Shown here piece after piece: positions 8,361 to 18,252 of a stretch of 64,000 nt of DNA. The notes below the pieces were generated by a model, which was not told the origin of the DNA, ran no database searches, and saw only the letters and a program-made list of their open reading frames with translations. Each line of letters starts with the position of its first letter. The first letter of the stretch is position 1. Position numbers and translations under genes: made by a program. The stretch comes from Amycolatopsis sp. QT-25 (GTDB lineage Bacteria > Actinomycetota > Actinomycetes > Mycobacteriales > Pseudonocardiaceae): the NCBI RefSeq assembly GCF_029369745.1, contig NZ_CP120210.1, forward strand, positions 6,696,001 to 6,760,000, written 5' to 3'.

Positions 8361-8406
8361 CGTGCCCGGACCCCGGGGCGGCCCGAATCCGAGAGGAAGA
8401 AGGCAG

Positions 8407-9372
8407 ATGATCAGGTTGTCCGGGATCACCCCGTCCGGCCACGTCCACGTCGGGAACCACCTGGGGGCCATTCGGCGCTGGGCGGACGAGGGCGGGCCGG
8501 ACGACCTGTATTTCGTCTCCGACCTGCACGCGATGACGAACTCGCACAATCCGGCGAAGCTGCGTTCGATGGCTTCCGAGCAGCTGGCCGTGCTGATCGC
8601 GGCCGGGATCGAGCCGGACCGCGTGTTCGTGCAATCCGACCTGGCCCGCGAGCTGGGCGCCCTCAACTGGGTCCTCGAGTGCACCTGCAACTACGGCGAG
8701 GCGGCCAGGATGATCCAGTTCAAGGAGAAGTCGAAGGGTCGGGCGGGGGTCCGGCTGTCCCTGCTGACCTATCCGGTGCTGATGGCGGCGGACATCCTGC
8801 TGCAGGGTGCGGACGAGGTCCCGGTCGGCGAGGACCAGCGTCAGCACGTCGAGCTGGCGCGAACGCTGGCGAAGCGGTTCAACGCCACGTACGGCGACGT
8901 GTTCACCATGCCGAAGGCGGTGCTGCCGCCCGCCGGGGCGCGGGTCATGGACCTCGCCGAGCCGACGCGGAAGATGTCCAAGTCGACGCGGGAGGAGGCC
9001 GGGGTGATCTTCGTGCTCGACGAGGCCGACCAGGTCCGGCGGAAGGTCAAACGCGCGAAGACCGATGGCGGGTCGACACCGGCCTACGCGCCGGAAACGC
9101 GGCCGGGGATGGCGAACCTGCTGGACATCCTCGCGGCGTGCGTCAAGGAGAAGCCGGAAGTCCTCGCGGACCGGTTCGACTCCTACGGCCAGGTCAAACA
9201 GGCCGTCGCCGAGGCGCTCATCGAGGAGCTGCGGCCGGTCCGGGAACGCGCGCTGGCGCTGCTGGCCGATCCCGGCGAACTGGAGCGGGTGCGCAAGGCG
9301 GGCGCCGTCCGGGCCGCGCAGCGGGGTGAGCACCGGCTGCAGTCCGCGCTGCGGCTCATCGGCGCCGGCTGA
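8407..9372 (+). CDS. trpS: Tryptophanyl-tRNA synthetase, probably the inducible auxiliary type
   Basis: Class I aminoacyl-tRNA synthetase charging tRNA-Trp, 321 residues, slightly short of the usual 330-340. The HIGH-type motif is PSGHVHVGNH near residues 9-18 and the KMSKS loop is intact (KMSKS, residues 189-193). The Rossmann core (DLYFVSDLHAMT, VPVGEDQRQHVELAR) is complete. The ATG at 8407 has AGAGGAAGAAGG upstream; the frame remains open to 8362 but that runs into the terminator. Control by a Trp-codon leader is typical of indolmycin-resistant TrpRS1 enzymes in Streptomyces rather than the constitutive housekeeping copy. That functional inference is from context, and a second trpS would be expected elsewhere. 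Confidence 0.95.
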   Translation: MIRLSGITPSGHVHVGNHLGAIRRWADEGGPDDLYFVSDLHAMTNSHNPAKLRSMASEQLAVLIAAGIEPDRVFVQSDLARELGALNWVLECTCNYGEAARMIQFKEKSKGRAGVRLSLLTYPVLMAADILLQGADEVPVGEDQRQHVELARTLAKRFNATYGDVFTMPKAVLPPAGARVMDLAEPTRKMSKSTREEAGVIFVLDEADQVRRKVKRAKTDGGSTPAYAPETRPGMANLLDILAACVKEKPEVLADRFDSYGQVKQAVAEALIEELRPVRERALALLADPGELERVRKAGAVRAAQRGEHRLQSALRLIGAG

Positions 9373-9375
9373 AGA

Positions 9376-9432
9376 AGTACCTGAAGGACCCCTTCCTTGC
9401 GCCCAGGTATCGGGAGGGGTCCTTCACGTACT
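9376..9432. repeat. TGAAGG-family palindrome between trpS and the NUDIX gene
   Basis: A 57-bp inverted repeat. The outer arms AGTACCTGAAGGACCCCT (9376-9393) and AGGGGTCCTTCACGTACT (9415-9432) match at 17 of 18 positions, while the middle is degenerate. It lies between convergent genes and contains the TGA stop of the NUDIX gene (9426-9424). Confidence 0.85.
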
Positions 9433-9813
9433 CGAAAGCAGGGCGTGCAGGTCTGGCAGGAGCACGCGGTCGGCGGGCAGCCAGTCGAGGTCGCCGAGTT
9501 CGCCGGCGGAGACCCACTGGACGTCCCTGTGTTCCACCGCGCGCGGCTCGTCCCCCGCGCTGACCAGCGAAGCGGCGTAGATCCGCAACAGCTTCCCGTT
9601 CGGCAGCGGCACGTCGTCGCCGACCCGGCCCGCGACCGTCACGACGACGTCGAGCTCTTCCAGGCATTCCCGCGCCAAGGCGGCTTCGTCGCTTTCGCCG
9701 TCCTCGACGCGCCCGCCCGGCAGCTCCCACTGCCCGGCGTGGTCGGCGGGCCAAGCCCGCTGCTGCGCCAGCACCTGTCCGTTCCGCACGATGGCGGCAC
9801 CCACGATCACCAC
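9424..9813 (-). CDS. NUDIX hydrolase, MutT-like
   Basis: Hydrolyses a nucleoside diphosphate linked to another moiety; MutT-like members clean up oxidised nucleotides. It has 129 residues, single domain. The NUDIX box is GGRVEDGESDEAALARECLE followed by ELDV: all catalytic Glu residues and the Arg-Glu pair are present, but the usual Gly before the last hydrophobic residue is Asp. The start MVIVGAAIVRNGQVLAQQRA is typical. Its stop codon lies inside a palindromic element shared with trpS. Substrate is undetermined. Confidence 0.88.
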   Translation of the reverse strand: MVIVGAAIVRNGQVLAQQRAWPADHAGQWELPGGRVEDGESDEAALARECLEELDVVVTVAGRVGDDVPLPNGKLLRIYAASLVSAGDEPRAVEHRDVQWVSAGELGDLDWLPADRVLLPDLHALLSST

Positions 9814-9921
9814 GCCCTCACCCTACGGGCGTGAGTTCCGCCTTCAGTCACGCGTGTTCCGCCTTCGATCACGCGTGTTCCGTGCCGGGACACGGGAATC
9901 ACGCGGTCCGGCCGAAGGACA

Positions 9922-11253
9922 TCACGCGCCGGGCCGTGCCGCCTGCCAGACGATCTGGAACCGAGCCCCGCCATCGGGTGATTCGCCGACGCGCACCCGG
10001 CCCCCGCGCCGCCGGACGGCCTCCCCGACCATCGCCAGCCCGAGCCCGGTGCCACCGGAGGACCGTGCCCGCGAGTCGGAGACGCGGTAGAAGCGGTCGA
10101 AGACCCGCTCCCGGTGTTCCGGTGCGATACCGGGCCCGTCGTCGTCGACCACCACCCGCACGGTGGACCGCGCCGCGAGCACCGACACCACGATCTGCCC
10201 GCGCGCGTAGCGGCACGCGTTGCGCAGCAGGTTGCTCAGCACCAGTTCGACCTCGGCGTGCGTCGCCAGCGCCCAAGCGCTCCCGACCGTGCCGCTCACC
10301 CGGATCTCGGGCGCGTCGGCGGGCATCCGCGCGATCGCCGCGCGCACCTCGCTCACCAGCTCGACCGGTTCCGCGGGCGGGACCTCCCCGGCGTCCGACC
10401 TCGCCAGCGCCAGCAGCCCGTCGAGCAGCGCGGACAGCCGCTCGGCCTCTTCGAGGACGTCGGAAAGCGTCTCCTGGGCGAGTTCGGGATCGGGATTGGT
10501 GACGGCGACCTCGGCCTGCACGCGGATCGACGCGACCGGCGACCGGAGTTCGTGCGCGGCGTCGCCGGTGAACCGCCGCAGCCGTTCGGCGCCCTCCTCC
10601 TGCCTGGCCAGCAGGGCGTTGAACTCCTCGGCGAGCGCGCGGAGTTCGTCGTGCGAATCCGGGAGCGGCAACCGCGCGCCCGGCGGGAGCGCCCGCACCG
10701 AGCCACGCATCCTCGCCACCGGCCGCAGCGCGAACCGCACCAGCAGCCACGTCGCGACCCCGGCGCCCACCGCGCCGACGGAGGCGATCACGAACAGCCA
10801 CAGCCCGCCGGAGTGCACCGCGGTCGCGAAGCCGACCAGACCCGCACCCGCGACGACGAGCCGTTGCTGCCCGTCGGGCGCGGTGACCACGGTGCCCGCC
10901 CAGCGCCGGCTGTGCTCGCCGCCGGTGGTGACCGGCTCCCCCGCCTTCAGCGCGCGAATCTCCGCGGGGCCGAGATCCGGGGGCGGCAGGCCGTCGACCG
11001 GGCCGCCCCCGGTGTCGAGGACGCGGACGGTGACCACCGTTCCCGACGGCGTCCGTCCCGCGACGACCTCGGCCTTCGCGGTGTCCAACTGAGCACTCAG
11101 CTCGTCGTCGACCGAGCCGATGAGCAACGGCTGGAGGTTGTCCCCGGCGACCGCCGCCAGCCCGAGCAGGAAACCGAGCGTGACCGCGGCCGTGAGCAGG
11201 GTGATCCGGACCTGAAGCGAGCGGCGGCGCCACCAGGACGGCGAGCCGATCAC
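9922..11253 (-). CDS. Sensor histidine kinase
   Basis: Membrane-bound kinase of a two-component system, 443 residues. Order: TM1 (about 12-35), extracytoplasmic sensor (about 36-145), TM2 (about 150-175, LWLFVIASVGAVGAGVATWL), HAMP, dimerisation domain with H-box DAAHELRSPVASIRVQ, then an HATPase domain with N-box LSNLLRNACRYA, VDDDGPGIAP and GGTGLGLAMV. The GTG start at 11253 overlaps the regulator's stop by GTGA. The frame is open far upstream through the regulator gene, but that is a shadow. The divergent LolA-like/ABC operon is the obvious candidate target. Confidence 0.92.
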   Translation of the reverse strand: MIGSPSWWRRRSLQVRITLLTAAVTLGFLLGLAAVAGDNLQPLLIGSVDDELSAQLDTAKAEVVAGRTPSGTVVTVRVLDTGGGPVDGLPPPDLGPAEIRALKAGEPVTTGGEHSRRWAGTVVTAPDGQQRLVVAGAGLVGFATAVHSGGLWLFVIASVGAVGAGVATWLLVRFALRPVARMRGSVRALPPGARLPLPDSHDELRALAEEFNALLARQEEGAERLRRFTGDAAHELRSPVASIRVQAEVAVTNPDPELAQETLSDVLEEAERLSALLDGLLALARSDAGEVPPAEPVELVSEVRAAIARMPADAPEIRVSGTVGSAWALATHAEVELVLSNLLRNACRYARGQIVVSVLAARSTVRVVVDDDGPGIAPEHRERVFDRFYRVSDSRARSSGGTGLGLAMVGEAVRRRGGRVRVGESPDGGARFQIVWQAARPGA

Positions 11254-11978
11254 CCCTGTCCCGCCGGGGCGATCACTTCGTCGAGCTGCGGATCCGAGGC
11301 CAGGTAACCGTGCCCGCGCACCGTCCGGACCAGCGCGCCGGCCCCGGCCGCGTCGAGTTTGCGGCGCACGTAACCGACGTAGACCTCGACGACGTTGCGG
11401 GTCGCGGCCTGCTCGTCCCCCCAGACGGCGCGCAGCAGCTCGTCCTTCGTGACCACCGTCCCCGCCCGGCCCGCGAGCACCTCCAGCAGCGCGAACTCGC
11501 GCGGGCTGAACGCCACTTCGATGCCGTCGTAACGGACCTGCCGCAGGCTCCGGTCGACTTCGAGCGCGCCGATCCGCAGCGGCCCGCGGATCCCGTCCGG
11601 CGCCGCCCGCCGCAGCACCGCGCGCACCTGCGCGACCAGGACGACGAACGAGAACGGCTTCACGAGGTAACCGTCGGCACCGAGGTCGAGCCCGTCCGCC
11701 TGGTCGACCTCGCCGTCCTTCGCGGAGATCATCAGCACCGGGGTGGTGACGCCGAGCGCACGCAGGCGTTCGAGCACGCGGTAGCCGGAAAGCCCGGGGA
11801 GCATGATGTCGAGCAGGACGACGTCGAAGGAGCCCGTCTGCGCCAGGCGCAGGCCACTGGGTCCGTCGGCCGCCGTGACCACGTCCATGTCCTCGGCGCG
11901 CAGTCCCCGCTGCAACGCCTTGCGCACGCCGGGCTCGTCGTCGACCACCAGTACTCGAGGTTTCACGGTCCTCATCAT
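11250..11978 (-). CDS. OmpR/PhoB-family response regulator
   Basis: DNA-binding partner of the overlapping kinase gene, 242 residues. The receiver domain has the acidic pair D13-D14, phosphoacceptor D57 (VVLLDIMLPG), and K107 in LVKPF. A winged-helix domain follows at about residues 135-230 (FSPREFALLEVLAGRAG, EVYVGYVRRKLD). ATG at 11978 and 11975 are both possible; neither has a strong ribosome site. About 145 bp separates it from the divergent exported-protein gene, so shared operator control is likely. Confidence 0.93.
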   Translation of the reverse strand: MMRTVKPRVLVVDDEPGVRKALQRGLRAEDMDVVTAADGPSGLRLAQTGSFDVVLLDIMLPGLSGYRVLERLRALGVTTPVLMISAKDGEVDQADGLDLGADGYLVKPFSFVVLVAQVRAVLRRAAPDGIRGPLRIGALEVDRSLRQVRYDGIEVAFSPREFALLEVLAGRAGTVVTKDELLRAVWGDEQAATRNVVEVYVGYVRRKLDAAGAGALVRTVRGHGYLASDPQLDEVIAPAGQG

Positions 11979-12123
11979 TCACGCTTTCACCAGCTCACGC
12001 GCGAGCTCTCAGCGCCATCTCAGCTCGGGCGGTGGAGTCTGAGTGGTATCTCAGCGTTTCCGGGGAAGCGTGGTCGCCGAGACCCGAGCACACTCCGGCT
12101 TCGGGGAAACAGGGAGAGACAGC

Positions 12124-13211
12124 ATGGATCCGAAGAGGAAGGCCATCACCGCGGCGGTGGTGGGGACGGCACTGGGTGTCGGCGGGCTCGCCGTCGTCGC
12201 GATGCCCGCCACCGCGGGCGACGCACCCGTCTTGCCGCAGATCAGCGCCGAAGAGCTGGTGCAGTCGACGCTCAACGCGAAACCGTCGGCGTTCGACGGG
12301 AAGGTCAAGGTCGACAACGATCTCGGCCTGCCGCGGGTCGGCAGCACGCTGCCCGGCGCGTCGGCGCTCAGCATCGACTCGGCGCAGGTGTCGACCGACG
12401 GCGCGGGCAAGAGCAAGGTGTCGCTCACCGAGGGCTCGAGCCAGCAGACCATCGTCAAGAACGGTGGGACCGTCTGGGAGTACGACTCCAAGGACAACTC
12501 CGCCACCAAGATCACCATCCCGGCCGACTTGGCCAAGGAGCACCAGAACAAGGTCGAGGGCAAGGCCGTCGATCCGGCGACGGTGGCCGCGGAACTGCTC
12601 GCCAAGGTGCGTGAGAGCAGCACGATCGCCGTGGACGGGACGTCGTCCGTGGCGAGCCGCTCGGCGTACGAACTGGTGCTGACCCCGAAGCCGGCCGAGC
12701 GGACGCTCCTGCGCGAGATCCGCGTCGCGATCGACGAGCAGACCCGGATGCCGCTGCGCGTCACGGTGCTGGCCAACGGCGCGTCCTCCCCGGCGTTCGA
12801 GGCTTCGTTCAGCGAGATCAACTTCGCGAGCCAGCCCGCGTCGAACTTCGAGTTCACCCCACCGAAGGGCGCGAAGGTGACCGAGAAGGCCGCCGAGGTC
12901 GACCCGAAGAGCCGTGAACTCGCCGAGCAGGCGAAGTCCGAGATCAAGGTCGTCGGCGACGGCTGGGACACCGCGATCACCGGCAAGATCCCGGCCGACG
13001 CGCTGGCGAAGGCCGCAGACGCCAAGGACGAGGAAGGCCGCCAGGTCGACCCGAAGGCGTTGCTTTCGCGGTTCGCCAAGCCGGTCAGCGGTGCCTGGGG
13101 CAGCGGCTGGCTGGTGACCACCAAGGTCGGCAGCGGCGTGCTGACCGACGACGGCCGCTACGCCGTCGGCGCGGTTCCGGAGCAGGTCCTCTTCGAGGCC
13201 TTGGCCGCGAA

Positions 13212-13215
<4 letters not shown>
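12124..13215 (+). CDS. Exported LolA/RseB-like lipoprotein-binding-fold protein
   Basis: A 363-residue secreted or surface protein with signal peptide MDPKRKAITAAVVGTALGVG ending near the ATAG cleavage site. The body resembles the actinobacterial LolA-like (DUF2092/MucB-RseB N-terminal) fold: a long antiparallel sheet protein with VWEYDSKDNSATKI, RIAIDEQTRMPLRV-type strands and FEFTPPKGAKV. The ATG at 12124 has GGGAGA upstream. It is translationally coupled (GTGA) to an ABC ATPase, which is coupled to a permease, so the three probably act together in export or envelope sensing. The ligand is unknown. Confidence 0.8.
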
Positions 13216-14203
<988 letters not shown>

Positions 14204-14207
<4 letters not shown>

Positions 14208-15073
14208 CGCACGCTCTGGCCGCGGCACCCGCGGCGCGAACCGGGCACGACAACGTCGGCCTGCTCAGGTTGTACCGTGCCGAACTCCGCTGGATCTTCC
14301 GACGCCCTCGCACGCTGGCCGTACTGGGCCTGCTCGCGTCGATCCCGGTGATCATCGGCGTCGCGCTGACCTTCGTCGACGCTTCGGAAACGAGAGGCGG
14401 ACAGGACGGCGAACTGCTCGCGTCCGCGGTCAACAACGGCTTCGTCCTGCCGGTCGCGGCGCTGACCATGACACTGGCGCTGCTGCTCCCGCTCGCTTCG
14501 GCGATGGCCGGGGCGGACGCGATCGCCGGCGAGGCGGCCCACGGGACACTGCGGGGCTGGCTGATCGCCCCGGTCGGCCGGGGCAGGCTGCTCGCGATCA
14601 AGGCGTTCGGCGTGGCGACGGTTTCGACGATCGCCGTACTGGCCATGACGTTCACCGGGTTCGTCACCGGCCTGATCATCAGCGGCACCGAATCGATGTT
14701 CACCCTCACCGGCTCGACCCTGAGCGTCTGGGACGCGCTGGGCCGCATCCTGCTCGTGGCCGCGTGGGTGATCCTGCAACTGTGGGCGGTCGGCGCGGTC
14801 GCGCTCGCGATCTCGGCGTTCACCGAACATCCGATGCTGGTCGTGGCCTCGGTGCTGGCCGGGACGATCGTGTTCACCATCCTCGGGTTCCTCGACGCGG
14901 TTTCCTGGCTGCATCCGTTCCTGCTCAACGAGAACTGGTCAGAGGCGCCGGCTTCGGTCCTGATGGACCCGTTGGACACCGCGATGCTCGGCGAGGGCGC
15001 GCTGCGCGCCGCCTGCTACATCGCCATCGGGCTCTCGATCGCCTACGCGCGCCTGACCACGCGGGACGGCTGA
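14204..15073 (+). CDS. ABC-2 type transporter permease
   Basis: Membrane half of the exporter, 289 residues with about six hydrophobic helices; the first follows ELRWIFRRPRTLAVLGLLAS. GTG start overlapping GTGA with the ATPase gene. Such DrrB/NatB-like permeases move drugs, lipids or sodium; nothing in the sequence fixes the substrate. It ends 13 bp before a palindromic repeat. Confidence 0.88.
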
Positions 15074-15085
15074 CCTCGCAAGTCA

Positions 15086-15131
15086 GTGAAGGCCTCCTTC
15101 CTGCCTTGAGGGTCGTGAAGGGGGCCTTCAC
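15086..15131. repeat. TGAAGG-family palindrome after the exporter operon
   Basis: GTGAAGGCCTCCTTC (15086-15100) pairs with GAAGGGGGCCTTCAC (15117-15131) with a small mismatch, around CTGCCTTGAGGGTCGT. It has the same core as the copies at 9376, 30957, 43169, 48119, 48285 and 56831 but a shorter overall length. Confidence 0.75.
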
Positions 15132-15158
15132 GGCGTCGAGGCGCGGTAAGGTCGGGGC

Positions 15159-15470
15159 ATGTTCGAGGTGGGGGCCGTCAAGTGGACGGGGGCGGGCTGT
15201 CTGGTGGGGCCGCTGCTCCTGCTCGGGCTCGGTGTCGGCGTCGTGTTCCAGGAGGTCTTCGACGGGCGACAGCTGATCACGGACATCGCCTGGGTGGCGG
15301 GTTTCGCGCTCAGCGCGATCCTGATCCGGGTGATCGGCCGCAGGCTGAACAGGTACGGCACCGCGCACACCCTGTACGACTCGCCGATGGAGGGCTACGC
15401 GTGGCTCGCGATCGCGTGCGCCGCCCTGACCCTCGGCCTGGTCTTGCTCATCCGCTTGGTCGCCGTCTGA
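15159..15470 (+). CDS. Small integral membrane protein, unknown function
   Basis: A 103-residue protein with three predicted helices: GCLVGPLLLLGLGVGVVF, DIAWVAGFALSAILIRVI and AWLAIACAALTLGLVLLIRL. A polar loop RRLNRYGTAHTLYDSPMEGY joins the last two. No family recognised. It sits between two palindromic elements and is probably monocistronic. Confidence 0.65.
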   Translation: MFEVGAVKWTGAGCLVGPLLLLGLGVGVVFQEVFDGRQLITDIAWVAGFALSAILIRVIGRRLNRYGTAHTLYDSPMEGYAWLAIACAALTLGLVLLIRLVAV

Positions 15471-15477
15471 ACTCCCG

Positions 15478-15538
15478 CAATTCGGCACCTGAGTGCGATA
15501 GTTCGCGTTGCCAACCATCGCACTCAGGTGCCGAATTG
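15478..15538. repeat. CAATTCGGCACC-type inverted repeat
   Basis: CAATTCGGCACCTGAGTGCG (15478-15497, plus AT) and its perfect complement at 15517-15538 form 22-bp arms around a 17-nt spacer. It lies between convergent genes, starts 8 bp after the membrane-protein stop and contains the thiQ stop codon. The sequence is unrelated to the TGAAGG family. Confidence 0.88.
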
Positions 15539-16591
15539 TGTCGGTTGGGTGGGCGAAGCGTCGCAATCAGGTGACTGGTTGCGGAGTTGGGCGACGCCGT
15601 CCGGGTCCAGGGCGAGCCGGACGCGGTCGCCGGGGCGGAGGTCGGCCGTGACCGGCGCGACGGCGTCCACAGTGGAGGGATCGCCGCCGGGCGCGACCAC
15701 GAGCCGCACGTGCTCCCGCCGGTGCACCACGGCGACGACCTCGCCCTCGACGCCGTCCGGGGAGACCCGCAGCCCGTGCGGCCGCAACCCCAGCCGCACC
15801 GGACCGTCCTCGACGTCGGGCAGCGTGACGTCCCCGAGCACCGTCCGCACCACACCGCCGGACGCCTCGCCGTCGACGAACGTGGTCACGCCGAGGAACC
15901 GCGCCACGTCCTCGTCCACCGGCTGCCGCCAGACACGGCGCACCGCGCCCTCCTGCCGGATCTCGCCGTCGTCGAGCACGGCGACACGGTCGGCGAGCGT
16001 GAACGCCTCTTCCTGATCGTGGGTGACCAGCAGCGCGGTGATCTTGCTGCGCCGCAGCAGGGCCGCGAGGTCGATCGCGAGCTGTTCCCGGAGTCCGGCG
16101 TCCAACCCGGACAGCGGTTCGTCCAGCAGCAGCAGCCGCGGTTCCGGCGCCAGCGCGCGGGCCAAGGCCACCCGCTGCGCTTGCCCGCCGGACAGCTCGG
16201 TGACCCGCCGTCGTTCGTACCCGGCCAGCCCGACCAGGTCGAGCAGCGCACGGACCCGCTCCGCGTGCTCGGCACGCGGGACGTCGTGCATCCGCAGGCC
16301 GAACGCGATGTTCGCGGCGACGTCCTGGTGCGGGAACAGCTGCCCGTCCTGGAACACGAGGCCGAACCCCCGGCGGTGCACCGGGACACCGGCGAGGTCC
16401 TCGCCGTCCCACCGCACGGTCCCCGACGTCAGCGGCTCCAGCCCGGTGATCGCCCGCAGCAAAGTCGACTTCCCCGAACCGGACGGGCCGAGCAGCGCCA
16501 GCACCTCGCCGTCGGCGATGTCCAGCCGGGCGTCCTCCACCGCGGTGAACGATCCATAGTGGACGGTCAGATCCCGTACCGACAGCGACAC
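15524..16591 (-). CDS. thiQ: Thiamine-type ABC transporter ATP-binding protein
   Basis: ATPase of a ThiBPQ-like importer, 355 residues. Walker A GPSGSGKSTL, Q-loop FQDGQLFPHQ, signature LSGGQAQRVALARAL, Walker B LLLLDEPLSGLD and H-loop VTHDQEEAF are intact, with a TOBE-like C-terminal region. The GTG at 16591 overlaps the thiP stop by one base (TAGTG). E. coli ThiQ is about 230 residues, so this is the longer PotA/CysA-like form. The last residues (NQSPDCDASPTQPTQFGT) are encoded by two inverted-repeat elements rather than by conserved protein sequence. Confidence 0.85.
   Translation of the reverse strand: MSLSVRDLTVHYGSFTAVEDARLDIADGEVLALLGPSGSGKSTLLRAITGLEPLTSGTVRWDGEDLAGVPVHRRGFGLVFQDGQLFPHQDVAANIAFGLRMHDVPRAEHAERVRALLDLVGLAGYERRRVTELSGGQAQRVALARALAPEPRLLLLDEPLSGLDAGLREQLAIDLAALLRRSKITALLVTHDQEEAFTLADRVAVLDDGEIRQEGAVRRVWRQPVDEDVARFLGVTTFVDGEASGGVVRTVLGDVTLPDVEDGPVRLGLRPHGLRVSPDGVEGEVVAVVHRREHVRLVVAPGGDPSTVDAVAPVTADLRPGDRVRLALDPDGVAQLRNQSPDCDASPTQPTQFGT
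15562..15583. repeat. Hairpin CGCAATCAG/CTGGTTGCG inside the thiQ 3' end
   Basis: Nine-bp arms with one mismatch around GTGA. The sequence resembles the TAGTCACCTGCTTGC-type elements at 36229 and 50972 and sits within the coding tail of thiQ. Confidence 0.55.
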
Positions 16592-18252
16592 TAGAACTCC
16601 CCTACCGAATGCTGCCCGCGGACCGCGCCGAACCGGTCGATCAGCACCACCGCCACCACGGTCACGATCATGAGCAGCGCGCAGGCCGCGTAGGCCATCT
16701 GGTTGTTCAGCTCCCCCGGCCGCGAAATCAGCGTCGCGACGGCGACCGGCAGTGTCGGCGCGTCCGGCCTGGCCAGGAAGCTCGTCGCGCCGAACTCGCC
16801 GAGCGCGACCACGTACCCGAAACCGGCCGCCGCGACCAGCGAACGCGCGGTCAGCGGAAGATCGATCTCCCGCCACACCCGGCCGGGGCTCGCGCCGAGC
16901 GTGGACGCGGCTTGGCGCAGCCGGACGTCGACCGAGCGCAGCACCGGCAGCACCATCCGCACGATCAGCGGGATGATCACCAGCGCCTGCGCGAGCGGCA
17001 CCAACAGCGGCGACGTCCGCAGGTCACCCGGCAGCGCGTCGAGCGTGACGAGGTACCCGAAACCGACGGTCACCGCGGACACGCCCAGCGGCAGCATGAG
17101 CGCGGCGTCCATCGTCTCGCCCATGCCCCTGGCCAGCCCGCCCGGCGTGCGGCGCAGCGCCACCAGCACGACCGAGGCCGGCACCCCGACGATCATCGCG
17201 AGCGTCGTCGCGTCGAACGCCGTCCGCAGTGACATCGACGCCGCGTCCCAGCCGGAAACCCCAAGCGCGCCACGGGAGCCCTGTCCGGCGAGTGCCTCGT
17301 AGCCGGAGAGGCTGAAACCGTCCGAAGCGGACACGGACTCGACGAGCAGCGCGACGATCGGTGTCATCAGGAGCGCGATCACCGCGAGGCCCGCGGAGAC
17401 CGCCCACCACTCGCCGCCCCTGGGCCGCCGCGCGGTCTCGTTCCGCGCACGCAGCCGCACCGCGTTCTCCCGGCGCCGCCTCGCCAGCGCGCCGACGACG
17501 AGCGCGGCGACCACGGCGGCGAACTGCACCAGCGACAGCGCGGCCGCGCCGGAGAGGTCGAGCAGTTCCACCGTGCGCAGGTAGATCTCGGTCTCCAGGG
17601 TGCGGTACCGCGCCCCGCCGAGAATGAGCACGACCCCGAAGCTGGTGGCGCAGAACAGGAACACCACCGCCGCCGCCGACGCGATGGCGGGCGCGAGGGC
17701 GGGCAGCGTCACCGAGCGGAAGGCCCGCCACGGCGACGCGCCGAGTGCCCGTGCGGCGTCCACGGTGCGCGGATCGAGGTGGCTCCACAGCCCGGAAACC
17801 GTGCGAGCGACGACGGCGACGTTGAAGAAGGCGTTGGCCAGTACCAAAGGCAGCAGCCCACCGTCGGGCCAGAGCGCGCGGAACGCCAGGCCGACCACGA
17901 CGGTCGGCAGTACGAACGGCACCAGCACGAGCGTCCGCACCAGCGAGACCCCCGGCAGCCGCACCCGCGCGAGCAGGAACGCCACCGGCAGACCGGCGAG
18001 CACCGCGACGATCGTCGAGACCCCCGCGCTCGCCACGGTGAACCCCGCGAGTTCCCAGGTCAGCGGGTCGCCGATGGCCGTGCCGACCCCACCGGAACCG
18101 AAGCCCCGGCCGACGATCGCCGCGACCGGCCAGGCGAAGAACACCACGAGGAAACCGAGCGGCGGCACGGCGAGCGCCGTCAGCCCGGCTCCTCGGAAAG
18201 TCGGCCTGGTGGTACTCAGCCTTCGAGAAGCGTGCGCCACTGGGCGATCCAC
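16591..18252 (-). CDS. thiP: Thiamine-type ABC transporter permease, double-length
   Basis: A 553-residue permease with two BPD-type membrane halves in one chain, as in ThiP/FbpB. The EAA loop of the first half is DAARALGASPWRAFRSVTLP and of the second is QAASTLGASPGRVWREIDLP. About 12 hydrophobic segments alternate through the protein. The start is uncertain: GTG at 18252 and GTG at 18240 are in frame, and both lie inside the 3' end of thiB. The gene overlaps the binding-protein gene upstream and the ATPase gene downstream, forming a tight operon. Confidence 0.88.
   Translation of the reverse strand: MDRPVAHASRRLSTTRPTFRGAGLTALAVPPLGFLVVFFAWPVAAIVGRGFGSGGVGTAIGDPLTWELAGFTVASAGVSTIVAVLAGLPVAFLLARVRLPGVSLVRTLVLVPFVLPTVVVGLAFRALWPDGGLLPLVLANAFFNVAVVARTVSGLWSHLDPRTVDAARALGASPWRAFRSVTLPALAPAIASAAAVVFLFCATSFGVVLILGGARYRTLETEIYLRTVELLDLSGAAALSLVQFAAVVAALVVGALARRRRENAVRLRARNETARRPRGGEWWAVSAGLAVIALLMTPIVALLVESVSASDGFSLSGYEALAGQGSRGALGVSGWDAASMSLRTAFDATTLAMIVGVPASVVLVALRRTPGGLARGMGETMDAALMLPLGVSAVTVGFGYLVTLDALPGDLRTSPLLVPLAQALVIIPLIVRMVLPVLRSVDVRLRQAASTLGASPGRVWREIDLPLTARSLVAAAGFGYVVALGEFGATSFLARPDAPTLPVAVATLISRPGELNNQMAYAACALLMIVTVVAVVLIDRFGAVRGQHSVGEF

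Noticed and set aside
9922..11982. Apparent 686-codon fusion of kinase and regulator
   Set aside because: The upstream part is a shadow frame of the regulator gene; GTG 11253 with a GTGA overlap is a normal two-component arrangement.
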